This document shows, piece after piece, positions 18,197 to 26,518 of a DNA stretch of 64,000 nt (position 1 is the first letter of the stretch; every line of letters begins with the position of its first letter). The notes beneath the pieces were generated by a model. The model was given only the letters and a program-made list of their open reading frames with translations, was not told the origin of the DNA and did no database searches. A program made the translations under genes and the position numbers. The stretch comes from Aliikangiella marina. Its GTDB lineage: Bacteria; Pseudomonadota; Gammaproteobacteria; Enterobacterales; Kangiellaceae. The stretch is from the NCBI RefSeq assembly GCF_007004765.1, contig NZ_VIKR01000001.1, positions 248,001-312,000 on the forward strand, in the 5' to 3' direction.

Positions 18197-19000
18197 ATGC
18201 ATAAAAGAGTACTTATTACTGGTGGTGCCTCGGGACTGGGGAAAGCTTTAGCGTTGCGTTGGGCGCAACAGGGCTCAAATGTGTGTATTGCGGATCTTAA
18301 CCAAGAGCGCGCTGAAGAAACAGTTCAGGAACTTCAAGCGTTGAACGTAGATGCTTTTTTTGTTCATTGCGATATAACGGATGAAGCCAGTGTCGAGAGC
18401 GTCAAGCAAGCGATTGTTGATAAGTGGCAGGGCATTGATCTTGTTGTGAATAATGCCGGTATCGCCAGTGCAGATTCATTAGAAGATGAGGATCTAGTGC
18501 AATGGCGGACGATTATGAATGTCAATTTATTCGGTGCCGTCATTGTAACTCGCGCTTTTGCGCCGCTCATGAAAGCGCAGAATAGCGGATATTTTCTTAA
18601 CGTTGCCTCACAGGCAGGGATAACCTCAATTGCGATGATGGCTAGCTACAATGTGAGTAAAGCGGCAATGATTACATTTTCTGAGACGATGCGGTTGGAA
18701 CTCAATGATGACAACATTGGGGTGAGTGTTTTATGTCCTGGCTTTTTTAAAACCAATTTAAAAGAGTCGCTGAGAACTAAGAGCGATCAACTTCGTTCGG
18801 TTTTAGATAAGGTGATGGAGCGAGCGACTATCACCGCTGAGGATGTGGCAAACTATACTTTTGACGCGGTCAGCAACAAAGAGTTGATGATAGTCACCCA
18901 CCCTGAGGGGCGAACAATGTATCGCTTAAAAAGGTGGTTCCCTAAATTTTATTTGAAAAAAATGCTTGAGCATACGGCGCGTTTTAGAGGACGAAAATAA
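18197..19000 (+). CDS. Short-chain dehydrogenase/reductase (first of two in operon)
   Basis: 267 residues. Classical SDR features: cofactor motif TGGASGLGKA (residues ~8-17), NNAG (~90), catalytic Ser before SIAMMASYNVSK with the Tyr-x3-Lys pair (~151-155). An acidic residue after the second strand (IADLNQ) suggests NAD(H). It ends exactly one base before the kinase ATG, so the two are translationally coupled. By analogy with LvaD it could reduce a 4-oxoacyl-CoA to the 4-hydroxy form or oxidise the 3-hydroxy product. The C-terminal Lys/Arg-rich tail is common in SDRs of fatty-acid operons. Confidence 0.9.
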   Translation: MHKRVLITGGASGLGKALALRWAQQGSNVCIADLNQERAEETVQELQALNVDAFFVHCDITDEASVESVKQAIVDKWQGIDLVVNNAGIASADSLEDEDLVQWRTIMNVNLFGAVIVTRAFAPLMKAQNSGYFLNVASQAGITSIAMMASYNVSKAAMITFSETMRLELNDDNIGVSVLCPGFFKTNLKESLRTKSDQLRSVLDKVMERATITAEDVANYTFDAVSNKELMIVTHPEGRTMYRLKRWFPKFYLKKMLEHTARFRGRK

Positions 19001-20077
19001 ATGGCCGAATCAGGTAAGTTGTTGGATAAAGCGGGTGCCGTAAGAAGTGGTGAAGAGCTTCCGGTTGCAGAGGTTGATACTTGGCTTAAAACACAAAATA
19101 TAGAACTCATTGGTGCTCCAAGTGTTACCCAATATTCCGGTGGCGCCTCTAATTGGACTTATTGTCTAACTTACGAAAATCGAGAAATTATTCTTCGACG
19201 CGCACCCGCTGGTACTAAGGCAAAAGGGGCGCACGACATGGGACGAGAGTTCCGAATTCAGTCAGCCTTAAAGCCTGTCTATGCTTACGTGCCCGAAATG
19301 TTGGCACTTTGTGAAGATGAATCGGTTTTAGGTACCGACTTTTATGTGATGGAAAAACTCAACGGTATAATTCCAAGGAAAAATATGCCGCGGGGATTAA
19401 AACTCGACCCAGCCACGACGAAAACAATATGCGAAAAAGTACTTGATTGTCTTATTGAACTCCATCAAGCGGATTACCAGGCTGCAGGTTTGGATCAACT
19501 TGCAAAAGGAGAAGGTTATATTCGGCGACAAATTGAAGGTTGGAATGGCCGCTACAAGAAAGCGAAAACCTGGAACGTACCGAGCGCCAAATACGTTATG
19601 TCTTGGTTGGAATATAACATGCCTAACCATGAAAACATTTGTATTATCCATAATGACTTTCGTTTTGATAATGTCGTACTCGATAACAACGAACCGACAA
19701 AAGTACTGGGAGTGCTTGATTGGGAAATGGCTACACTCGGTGACCCGATGATGGACTTGGGCAATACGTTAGCCTATTGGGTTGAGCAGGGAGATGATTT
19801 TATGGCGCAGTCGACACGCAGGCAGCCGACTCACTTACCTGGCATGATGACTCGTCAACAAGTGATTGAATATTACTGCGATAAAATGGGGTTTGATGCC
19901 TTAGATTTTAAATTTTATGAAGTCTATGGTCTGTTCCGGCTGGCGGTAATTGTTCAACAAATTTATTTTCGTTATCACCATAAACAGACTACTAACCCAG
20001 CGTTCAAAAAGTTTTGGTTGTTTGTTCACTATTTATTATGGCGCAGTAAAAAAGCCATTAAGCGGAAAGGGATTTAA
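19001..20077 (+). CDS. Phosphotransferase family protein (APH/ACAD10-11 kinase-domain type)
   Basis: 358 residues. The aminoglycoside-phosphotransferase-like fold is shown by the catalytic loop IIHNDFRFDNVVLD (~residues 216-229) and the metal motif LDWEMATLGDPMMDLG (~240-255). This subfamily is the one fused in front of ACAD10 and ACAD11 in animals and separate as LvaA in Pseudomonas, where it phosphorylates the 4-hydroxyl of an acyl-CoA. Stop-start contact with the SDR upstream and a 2-bp gap to the phosphatase downstream indicate one transcript. A drug-resistance role is very unlikely in this context. LvaA needs a small partner, LvaB; none is recognisable here. Confidence 0.9.
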   Translation: MAESGKLLDKAGAVRSGEELPVAEVDTWLKTQNIELIGAPSVTQYSGGASNWTYCLTYENREIILRRAPAGTKAKGAHDMGREFRIQSALKPVYAYVPEMLALCEDESVLGTDFYVMEKLNGIIPRKNMPRGLKLDPATTKTICEKVLDCLIELHQADYQAAGLDQLAKGEGYIRRQIEGWNGRYKKAKTWNVPSAKYVMSWLEYNMPNHENICIIHNDFRFDNVVLDNNEPTKVLGVLDWEMATLGDPMMDLGNTLAYWVEQGDDFMAQSTRRQPTHLPGMMTRQQVIEYYCDKMGFDALDFKFYEVYGLFRLAVIVQQIYFRYHHKQTTNPAFKKFWLFVHYLLWRSKKAIKRKGI

Positions 20078-20079
20078 CG

Positions 20080-20778
20080 ATGGCGACTGTTTATTTAGTC
20101 CGCCATGGACAGGCAAGTTTTGATAGCGATGATTACGATAAATTATCGGATCTCGGATTTCAACAAGCACGCCACTTGGGACTTCATCTAACTCGTCGGC
20201 TACAACCCGATATGATTTTCTCAGGCACAATGCGACGTCATCAAGAAACAGCTCACTCGGTATTAGAGGCTTTCGAACATATTGATAGTCAAGGATTGCA
20301 GTTAATGTCTGAGTGGAATGAGTTTGATCACCAAAATGTTATAGCTGCTTTAAATCCCGACTGGGCCGACTCAAGTGTATTTCGACAACACATCTACCAA
20401 CACCAAAATCCGGAGCATTACTTTTTAGAATTGTTTGCTAAAGGAATTGCTCGCTGGGTAAGCGGTGAATATGACGAGCAATACAATGAACCTTGGCAAG
20501 CATTTAAAGAACGTACGCTTAGGGCGATCGACAAAGTCATTGAAGCATTGCCCGACAAAGGGCGTGCGATAGTATTTACCTCAGGTGGACCAATTTCGTG
20601 TGTTACCCAAAATCTATTGAGTATTCCTGATCATTTTCTTTTGAACATGAATAAGTCATTGGTGAACTGTGGTGTTACCAAAATTGCCGTCACCAGTTTA
20701 GGGCGACAAGTTTCATCACTTAATGATCATTCAAGTTTTGATTCTGAAGAGCATCGACATTTGATCACTTATAAGTAA
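20080..20778 (+). CDS. Histidine phosphatase family protein
   Basis: 232 residues. It begins with the phosphoglycerate-mutase-like RHGQASF (His at residue 9) and has LSDLGFQQARHLG and FSGTMRRHQETA. At the place where the second active-site His is usual (HGG), it reads VFTSGGPIS, with Ser instead; I recall this substitution from a subfamily often annotated simply as histidine phosphatase, so it is probably natural and not damage. It starts 2 bp after the kinase. It might hydrolyse a phosphorylated intermediate or by-product of the kinase step; that is inference from position. Confidence 0.85.
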   Translation: MATVYLVRHGQASFDSDDYDKLSDLGFQQARHLGLHLTRRLQPDMIFSGTMRRHQETAHSVLEAFEHIDSQGLQLMSEWNEFDHQNVIAALNPDWADSSVFRQHIYQHQNPEHYFLELFAKGIARWVSGEYDEQYNEPWQAFKERTLRAIDKVIEALPDKGRAIVFTSGGPISCVTQNLLSIPDHFLLNMNKSLVNCGVTKIAVTSLGRQVSSLNDHSSFDSEEHRHLITYK

Positions 20779-20862
20779 TCGCGACATCTGATAAAAATAC
20801 AAGATTTGGCGATTTAACCAATTAAACGCAATATTACAAAGTAAGAATAATAGGAGCGGACA

Positions 20863-21609
20863 GTGCGTAAAAATATAGTAATTACCGGTGCCAGTTCAGG
20901 ACTAGGTAAGGGGATGGCAATTGAGTTTGCGAAAATGGGAAGAAACTTGGCAATTTGTGCCCGCCGAACCGAGCGGCTAGAGGAGCTAAAAAGTGAACTC
21001 TTAGCAATTAATCCGGATATTCAAGTCTATGTTCGGGCATTAGATGTTAATAATCACGACCAGGTTTTTGAGGTGTTTAAAGCATTTAAAGCAGATATGG
21101 GCTCAATTGATCGCGTGATCGTTAACGCAGGAATGGGAAAGGGCGCCTCATTAGGGACCGGCTATTTTCACGCCAATAAGATGACAGCAGAAACTAATTT
21201 TGTGGCTGCTATCGCTCAGTGTGAGGCAACGCTGGAGATTTTTAGAGAGCAAAATGCTGGCCACCTAGTGACAATATCCTCAATTAGTGCAGCACGAGGC
21301 TTTAGGCGAGCGTTAACAGTCTATGCTGCGACAAAAGCGGCGGTCACTTCCTTAACCGAAGGTATTCGTATTGATGTGAGACGTACGCCGATTGAAGTGA
21401 CTTGTGTACATCCAGGATTTATTCGCAGTGAAATTAATGAAAAGGTAGAGAAAGTGCCATTCATCGTTGATACGGATGTAGGCTGCCGAGCAATGGTCAA
21501 GGCAATGGAAAAAGAACCTGCTAATTGTTACGTACCGTCTTGGCCTTGGTCAGTGATGTATCGTTTGATGAAGGTTATGCCTGACAGTATGATTGCCAAG
21601 TTTAGCTAG
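20863..21609 (+). CDS. Short-chain dehydrogenase/reductase (second in operon)
   Basis: 248 residues from GTG 20863, preceded by AGGAG at proper distance. Cofactor motif TGASSGLGKGMA (~8-19), CARR after the second strand (basic, suggesting NADPH preference), NAG (~91), SSIS and YAATK (~148-158) for the catalytic Ser-Tyr-Lys. The 84-base gap from the phosphatase is larger than elsewhere in the operon, but no terminator intervenes. A hairpin follows its stop. It differs in predicted cofactor from the first SDR, so the pair could serve opposite redox steps. Confidence 0.88.
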   Translation: MRKNIVITGASSGLGKGMAIEFAKMGRNLAICARRTERLEELKSELLAINPDIQVYVRALDVNNHDQVFEVFKAFKADMGSIDRVIVNAGMGKGASLGTGYFHANKMTAETNFVAAIAQCEATLEIFREQNAGHLVTISSISAARGFRRALTVYAATKAAVTSLTEGIRIDVRRTPIEVTCVHPGFIRSEINEKVEKVPFIVDTDVGCRAMVKAMEKEPANCYVPSWPWSVMYRLMKVMPDSMIAKFS

Positions 21610-21630
21610 TGGGACTGCGCGCTAATAATA

Positions 21631-21655
21631 AGCTTCCTGAGAGCTTCAGGGAGCT
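21631..21655 (+). terminator. Weak hairpin after second SDR
   Basis: AGCTTCCTGA pairs with TCAGGGAGCT (one G-U) around a 5-base loop; only a scattered T tract follows. It is the probable end of the LysR-controlled operon. Confidence 0.45.
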
Positions 21656-21892
21656 ATCTCCTTGCTTTTACGCACCATTCACTCCGATTTTTCTCCGTCC
21701 AAGAAATACTGTCAACACTTCTCTGTCAATAATCACGCTAAAAATAGCAAATTTAAATCTTTAAATTTCAATAAGTTAGCGGTTTTTGTTAAAAAATTTC
21801 AATTTATTTCCCAAGTTAGTATGCGGTTTCTAATTTATTTCAATAACATTGATAACAACTCGATGAAAACCTTGCAATGCAGGAGACTGACA

Positions 21893-22255
21893 ATGACTAA
21901 ATTAGAATCTATCAAATCAAAAGTATCACAAGCAGAAGATTTTGCTCGTAAAATCTGGTTAGCTGGATTGGGTGCTTACGCGAAAAGCTATGACGAAGTT
22001 CAAGGCAAAGCTGACGAACTAAGCGCAGAAGCTTCAAAAGTTTTCGAAGACTTAGTAGCTAAAGGCGAAACTGTAGAAGCAGAAACTAAAGACAAGTTCA
22101 AAGCGAAAGCTGACGATTTAAAAGTCAGCGAAAGAGTTGCTGAAGTTCGTGAAAAGCTTGGTATGAACTCAAAAGGTACTAGCGAAAAAATCGACGAATT
22201 ATCTGCAAAAATCGACGCGCTAGCAGACACAGTTGCAAAACTTTCTGCAAAGTAA
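21893..22255 (+). CDS. Phasin family protein, first copy
   Basis: 120 residues from ATG 21893, chosen for AGGAGA just upstream and because the conserved domain begins there. Almost entirely helical, rich in Ala, Lys and Glu. It has the PhaI/PhaF-type core ARKIWLAGLGAYAKSYDEV (~residues 18-36) and a heptad-like tail (IDELSAKIDALADTVAKL) that should form a coiled coil. Phasins coat polyhydroxyalkanoate granules and limit coalescence. The second phasin follows 26 bp later. No PHA synthase is in the window, so a granule role rests on the family alone. Confidence 0.85.
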   Translation: MTKLESIKSKVSQAEDFARKIWLAGLGAYAKSYDEVQGKADELSAEASKVFEDLVAKGETVEAETKDKFKAKADDLKVSERVAEVREKLGMNSKGTSEKIDELSAKIDALADTVAKLSAK

Positions 22256-22281
22256 TCGATTAATTAATCAGGAGAAATATC

Positions 22282-22689
22282 ATGGCTTCATTAAAAGACG
22301 TTGAAAAGTTAGGTCGTCAAGCTTGGTTAGCTGGCTTGGGTGCATACGGCTCGGGTTGGAAATATGCAGTCGATAAGTTTGATGAGACATATGCTAAAAC
22401 TGGTGAAATGCTTAACGAATTGATCACTGAAGGTGAGAAAATTGAGCAAGACATTCAGGAGAAGCTTAAAGCGAAAGAAATTTTGGACGAAAAAATTGTT
22501 GCGCTTAAAGACAAACTTGGCTTAAACGAACCAGATGAAGCCGAGAAGTTGCAAGAAATTGACGCTAAAGTTGATAAGCTAACAACTGCGGTTAATGCGC
22601 TTGTTGAAGCTCGATTAGCAGAGCAAGCACCTGCTAAAAAAGCGCCAGCGAAAAAAGCACCAGCGAAAAAGGCTGCTGCAAAAAGCTAA
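22282..22689 (+). CDS. Phasin family protein, second copy with Lys/Ala/Pro tail
   Basis: 135 residues, SD AGGAG nine bases before ATG. It shares the RQAWLAGLGAYGSGWKYA core (~11-28) and the terminal coiled coil (IDAKVDKLTTAVNALVEA) with the preceding gene, so the two are tandem paralogues. The C-terminus is an AKKAPAKKAPAKKA repeat like the histone-H1-like DNA-binding tail of PhaF, shorter than in Pseudomonas. PhaF-type proteins tether PHA granules to the nucleoid. Closed by a strong terminator; probably co-transcribed with the first phasin. Confidence 0.87.
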   Translation: MASLKDVEKLGRQAWLAGLGAYGSGWKYAVDKFDETYAKTGEMLNELITEGEKIEQDIQEKLKAKEILDEKIVALKDKLGLNEPDEAEKLQEIDAKVDKLTTAVNALVEARLAEQAPAKKAPAKKAPAKKAAAKS

Positions 22690-22713
22690 GTAAGACTTCT
22701 TAAATGATGTCGA

Positions 22714-22743
22714 AAAAAAGCCCACTTAAGTGGGCTTTTTTTT
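22714..22743 (+). terminator. Strong Rho-independent terminator
   Basis: Stem AAAAGCCCAC/GTGGGCTTTT with loop TTAA and a long T run, 25 bases after the second phasin. The following 271 bases up to the next gene show no feature I can name. Confidence 0.92.
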
Positions 22744-23014
22744 GTCTTGTGGTTTAAGTGTTTGTGAATTGGATAGACTACGTTAGTTAGAATGATAGTG
22801 AAATAGCTACCCTTGATGGTATGAATGTTTGTCGATATAGTGGCAGTCAATAATAGGTCGGGTTGGGGCATTCGACAAACTTCATCACACTTCGGTCTCT
22901 GGGCGAATAGAGTGAGCTAAAAAAGCAATCGTTGAAAAGTTTTAGCATTGTCGGTCATTTGAAGGACGACAAAACTCCTCAGTTGAGACATTATTTATTC
23001 AAAAAGAGTAAAAT

Positions 23015-23701
23015 ATGAAAAAAATCGTATTATTTTTGACTCTGTTTATATTCTGTATTCAAGATGGCAACTGCCAATCTAGCATCAATGAATTTATGGA
23101 AAAACAACGGATGGAAAGTATTGAGTTTAATGCGTCTATTAGTGACAAGGATATTATCGAATATCTAGAGTTTAAGTATGAATTCGATCCTGATATGTTG
23201 AAACAGCTTCAGGATACTAAAAGTGATTCTGAAAAATTAAACACCTTTCTTTTTAACTACAGAAATTCTCACAACGAAGCTGGAATTCAATTGCCCACGC
23301 TAAAAGGATTGTCTGAAAAAGAAATCGGAGAATTAAAAAAAGTTTTAGAATATAAAAGGGAAGAACACTATGAATCTCTAGATGCAGCTAAAAGAGTCCA
23401 GAGTCTTTCGAAAGAACAATTAAACACCATTGTGCAAGAAGGTAAGTTGCTGATTGAGAAGTTCGATAAAATAAAACAAAATTCTTCTGAGAGGACGATT
23501 AAAATTTTGGATGGTTTTCCAACTGGACTTAGCTTTCTAAAACTTGATTTGATTTATCTTACAGAAAAAAGCTGTCGTTTTTTCCTTCATAAAGGTATAG
23601 GAAAGGGGATAGGCTTCTCTGTATCTAAAGAAAAAGGAGAGTGGCGGCTTTGGTCTTTTAATGAGTATAAATCATGGGAGCGTTATGAAGTTGAACTTTA
23701 A
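23015..23701 (+). CDS. Hypothetical secreted protein
   Basis: 228 residues with a clean signal peptide (KKIVLFLTLFIFCIQ, cleavage near GNCQS). The mature protein is charged, Lys/Glu-rich and mostly helical until ~150, then has a strand-rich C-terminal part (FLHKGIGKGIGFSVSKEKGE). I recognise no family. Its DNA is visibly more AT-rich than the genes on either side, and the next gene has the same character, so both may be recent acquisitions. SD is weak (AAAGAG). Exported and unknown is as far as the sequence supports. Confidence 0.65.
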   Translation: MKKIVLFLTLFIFCIQDGNCQSSINEFMEKQRMESIEFNASISDKDIIEYLEFKYEFDPDMLKQLQDTKSDSEKLNTFLFNYRNSHNEAGIQLPTLKGLSEKEIGELKKVLEYKREEHYESLDAAKRVQSLSKEQLNTIVQEGKLLIEKFDKIKQNSSERTIKILDGFPTGLSFLKLDLIYLTEKSCRFFLHKGIGKGIGFSVSKEKGEWRLWSFNEYKSWERYEVEL

Positions 23702-23919
23702 TGTTCAATGCAAGATATAATAATAAGTAGTTGGTGTTGTGAACGCTCCTTATATTGTAATGATTTAGTTACCTATGTTAGAGCTTTATCAGTGGTATAA
23801 TTACTAGTTGGCTGGCTCGCACCACCACCAAGCTGACGCTGCGAAATCCCTGGTTAGATGGATATCAGTCATGCACAATTGAGTAAGGGCATAACAAGTA
23901 AATACAAGTTTAATTGACT

Positions 23920-24417
23920 ATGAAATATATTCTAATAACAATTATATTTTTGTTTTCCTATGATATCTCAGGGGTTAGTGCACCTGAGAATGAGCTCAAA
24001 AAGCTTGCAGCATCTAAGTTAGAGTTGTTAAGCAATTTTAACGGCGTATGGATTGGGAAGTTAACGGGGCATAAAGGACATAATCTTGTAGGAGAGCCTA
24101 CAGGTAACTTGAAACTTATAATCGATGGCGGCAGCGTAGAGGTTTTTACTAAAACAGAAGAAAAATGGAAGCAGGTTAAGAAAGGTCAGTTCAAGATTGA
24201 AACCCACAAAACTAACGCTATTATTTTTAGTCTTGATTCTGGAGAAAGTAAGTTTTGGGTAGAAACCTGGTCGCTTAATGTTTCTCAGGTGGACAATGGA
24301 AGGATGCTAGTTTTGTGGAATCGAATAGTTAATAATTATCCACTTGAGTCATTTGAACATGAAGCAAGAGGTGCTATGTTTGCATCTGGATACTTGGTGA
24401 GAGTTCCCAAGAAGTAA
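23920..24417 (+). CDS. Hypothetical secreted protein, beta-rich
   Basis: 165 residues from ATG 23920 (an in-frame TTG at 23914 is less likely). Signal peptide KYILITIIFLFSYDISGVSA. The mature part has alternating strands with Trp/Gly (GVWIGKLTGHKGHNLVGEP, VETWSLNVSQVDNGRMLVLW), reminiscent of small lipocalin-like or DUF-type barrels, but I recognise no named family. AT-rich like its upstream neighbour and separated from it by 218 bases. No partner genes suggest a role. Confidence 0.6.
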   Translation: MKYILITIIFLFSYDISGVSAPENELKKLAASKLELLSNFNGVWIGKLTGHKGHNLVGEPTGNLKLIIDGGSVEVFTKTEEKWKQVKKGQFKIETHKTNAIIFSLDSGESKFWVETWSLNVSQVDNGRMLVLWNRIVNNYPLESFEHEARGAMFASGYLVRVPKK

Positions 24418-24468
24418 ACACTTCAATTACGTAATAGGCTCTAATCATTTATCAGGCGTTCAACCTAC

Positions 24469-24632
24469 CACGTCATTCCGAGCGTAGTCGAGGAATCTCC
24501 CACAGTTTTAGACGCATCTGCATGCTGAGCCTTACAAAGAAACACACTCAAGTCTGTGATTACGCCTAAGATATTAAGTTTGTATGAGTCTTTGGGAGAC
24601 CTCTCCACAACTGTCGAGATGACAAGTGCGTG
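24469..24632. repeat. Imperfect long inverted-repeat element (REP/MITE-like)
   Basis: The left end (24469-24504, with CGTCATTCCGAGCG and GAGGAATCTCCCA) is an imperfect reverse complement of the right end (24594-24632, with GGGAGACCTCTCC and CTGTCGAGATGAC). About 90 bases of unrelated sequence lie between. The wording closely resembles short non-coding repeats dispersed in many bacterial chromosomes. It fills most of the 325-base gap between the orphan secreted gene and the patatin gene and contains no ORF. Confidence 0.6.
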
Positions 24633-24742
24633 ACCGCTTTATGGCAATCAATACCAACCGACATCAAGTAGCAAATCCAAATTCATAAACAGCTTTCAAA
24701 AAACAAAAACATCGAAGCAAAATTATTTTAATTTTTAAGAAT

Positions 24743-26254
24743 CTAAACTTGACCACTTGCGGCATCGTTAGATGCTTCGCGATTCATTTCTCGATACGGA
24801 TGCGTGTTGTGTGATAACAACAAGCTTTCTCTTTTTTTCAAATCTTTTAAGTGCTTTCTAAAAGTTTTTGAAATTTGTGTGTTTCTTCGAATCATATCAA
24901 TATGAGGCCAGCAGGCTTTTTCTGCCGATTTGATTAGCTTTGTTAAGCTATCTAGCGAAGGGTTAGCAAATACGTGGCGATAATCGGTTAGCTTACGTTT
25001 TGGTAAAATATTAATATCACCCACATATTGTTGCTCAATGATAGAGCGCACTTTATGGATACCTCGACGTAACGCATCGTTCTTACTAAGACTTTCTAAA
25101 ACATCAAAGAAATAAACACTATTTTTCTTTGCTAAGGTTGTTGCATGCCGGATAGTTAATTCTTTGATGCTGTCCGTTTTATGCTTTCCGCCAGCAATAA
25201 ACGGTGCTGCGAGTGGGTTAATTTGACTGACGATACTATGGTTGACACCAAACAATCGAGCAAGACGCTCGAAAGGTAAATCCGCCATCAATGAGCCGTC
25301 TGCAAACTGTCGGTTTGGGATATAGGGGATTACATCGCCTTGTTGGTTTTTGGCTTTTAAATACACCGGCGAGAAAACGTATGGAATTGCACACGATGCT
25401 CTTACCGCTTGAGTGATAATCGCATTAGGGGAGGTTTTATGATTGAGCAAGCGAGAGTGCTGGTGCAAATCGGCCGGCGAAACCGTAATCGTCATACTGA
25501 TCCCGGTTTTTTCATAAGCTTCATCGAAGGTTGTTAAATCGAACAGTTCAATTAGCGCGTTTTCTAACCGGGTACTGTCAAAAAAGGAATCTTGGCGGAC
25601 GCCTTTAAATCGGCTCCAACCTCTAAAATGCTCGTAGATGTTTTCAGCGGTCAATAAATCAGCTAACTCATCCTTTGGGCGAGTGCCAATTAGGGCTGCG
25701 ATAATCGAACCCGCACTCGCACCAGAGACAACTTTAGGGATTAGGTCGTGAGCGAGTAATGTTTTCACAACGCCAGCGTGAAAGAAGCCTAAACCCGCAC
25801 CGCCGCTTAGCATGAGACAACTTTGGCCATAAGAGTGATTGGTCTCATCGAAAAACGACAGCTTTTCGTAAAAGTCGACTTCATTCTCATCGGCATTGTA
25901 GATGAAATCCAATGCAGCACAGACCTCATCAAGGAATTCTTGTATAAGCTTTTTGGTACCTATTTTGGCTTTTTTGTTGAGCAACGGGTTGGCAATGTTA
26001 CCTAAATTGCCGTGAATACCCTCGTGTAGGATAGACATTAGCGCAGGAGCGTCGCGGCTGGCTCGAGCTGCTTTGATTCGCTCAACGCGCTTGCGGATCA
26101 TCTGATAATCATAGGCAGAAGAGTCGTCTTCTTCCTTCCAGGCATTGGCACCGCTGACTTCGTCATGGTACAAGCTGGCTTCGTAAAATGCCTGATAAGA
26201 GTCAGCATTTTCAATTTCTTTTTCGATATCAGATAGGTTTGGTCCGAAAAGCAT
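24743..26254 (-). CDS. Patatin-like phospholipase with DUF3336 domain
   Basis: 503 residues from the ATG at 26254 (AGG eight bases before; an in-frame GTG at 26263 is possible). The N-terminal ~130 residues are the DUF3336 helical region common to yeast triacylglycerol lipases Tgl3-5 and bacterial relatives. The patatin domain follows: oxyanion loop SGGAGLGFFHAG (~150-161), nucleophile elbow GASAG (Ser ~180) and the dyad Asp in FADGSLMADLPF. Catalysis is by a Ser-Asp dyad on acyl esters, probably storage neutral lipids or phospholipids. A wax ester/TAG synthase encoded 2.4 kb away would make its substrate. Confidence 0.9.
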   Translation of the reverse strand: MLFGPNLSDIEKEIENADSYQAFYEASLYHDEVSGANAWKEEDDSSAYDYQMIRKRVERIKAARASRDAPALMSILHEGIHGNLGNIANPLLNKKAKIGTKKLIQEFLDEVCAALDFIYNADENEVDFYEKLSFFDETNHSYGQSCLMLSGGAGLGFFHAGVVKTLLAHDLIPKVVSGASAGSIIAALIGTRPKDELADLLTAENIYEHFRGWSRFKGVRQDSFFDSTRLENALIELFDLTTFDEAYEKTGISMTITVSPADLHQHSRLLNHKTSPNAIITQAVRASCAIPYVFSPVYLKAKNQQGDVIPYIPNRQFADGSLMADLPFERLARLFGVNHSIVSQINPLAAPFIAGGKHKTDSIKELTIRHATTLAKKNSVYFFDVLESLSKNDALRRGIHKVRSIIEQQYVGDINILPKRKLTDYRHVFANPSLDSLTKLIKSAEKACWPHIDMIRRNTQISKTFRKHLKDLKKRESLLLSHNTHPYREMNREASNDAASGQV

Positions 26255-26259
26255 TTTAA

Positions 26260-26448
26260 TCACCTACTTAAAACTAGCTTATAATATCCATATAACCAAT
26301 AAATATTAGAAAGGGCAACCCAATTTTCCCTTTTAATCGGCAAGATTTCTGGCTTTTTGAGCAGAATCAATACAATTGGTGAAATTGTCGTCAGAATTAA
26401 ATAAATTGTTGTTAAATAAGCAAGAATTATTGATTTTAGGTTGACCAT
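26260..26448 (-). CDS. Possible small membrane protein
   Basis: 62 codons from ATG 26448 (or 80 from 26502), ending just before the patatin start. The sequence has one to two hydrophobic stretches (LKSIILAYLTTIYLILTTI, SPIVLILL) followed by a basic tail. No convincing SD and no recognised family; its 5' part faces the start of the DUF445 gene. It could be a chance ORF in an AT-rich promoter region. Confidence 0.25.
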   Translation of the reverse strand: MVNLKSIILAYLTTIYLILTTISPIVLILLKKPEILPIKRENWVALSNIYWLYGYYKLVLSR

Positions 26449-26518
26449 TCTAAACCCAATGGTTAGCCTCTTTAGGCAGAATAACAACCAATTATCCTTC
26501 ATTTGTAGGTGTTACGCG

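Noticed and set aside
19001..20077. Aminoglycoside resistance kinase
   Set aside because: The fold matches, but its operon with an ACAD and SDRs and the ACAD10/11-type motifs point to acyl-CoA metabolism.
22686..22871. 61-codon minus-strand frame after the phasins
   Set aside because: It overlaps the phasin terminator and has no start signal or recognisable sequence.
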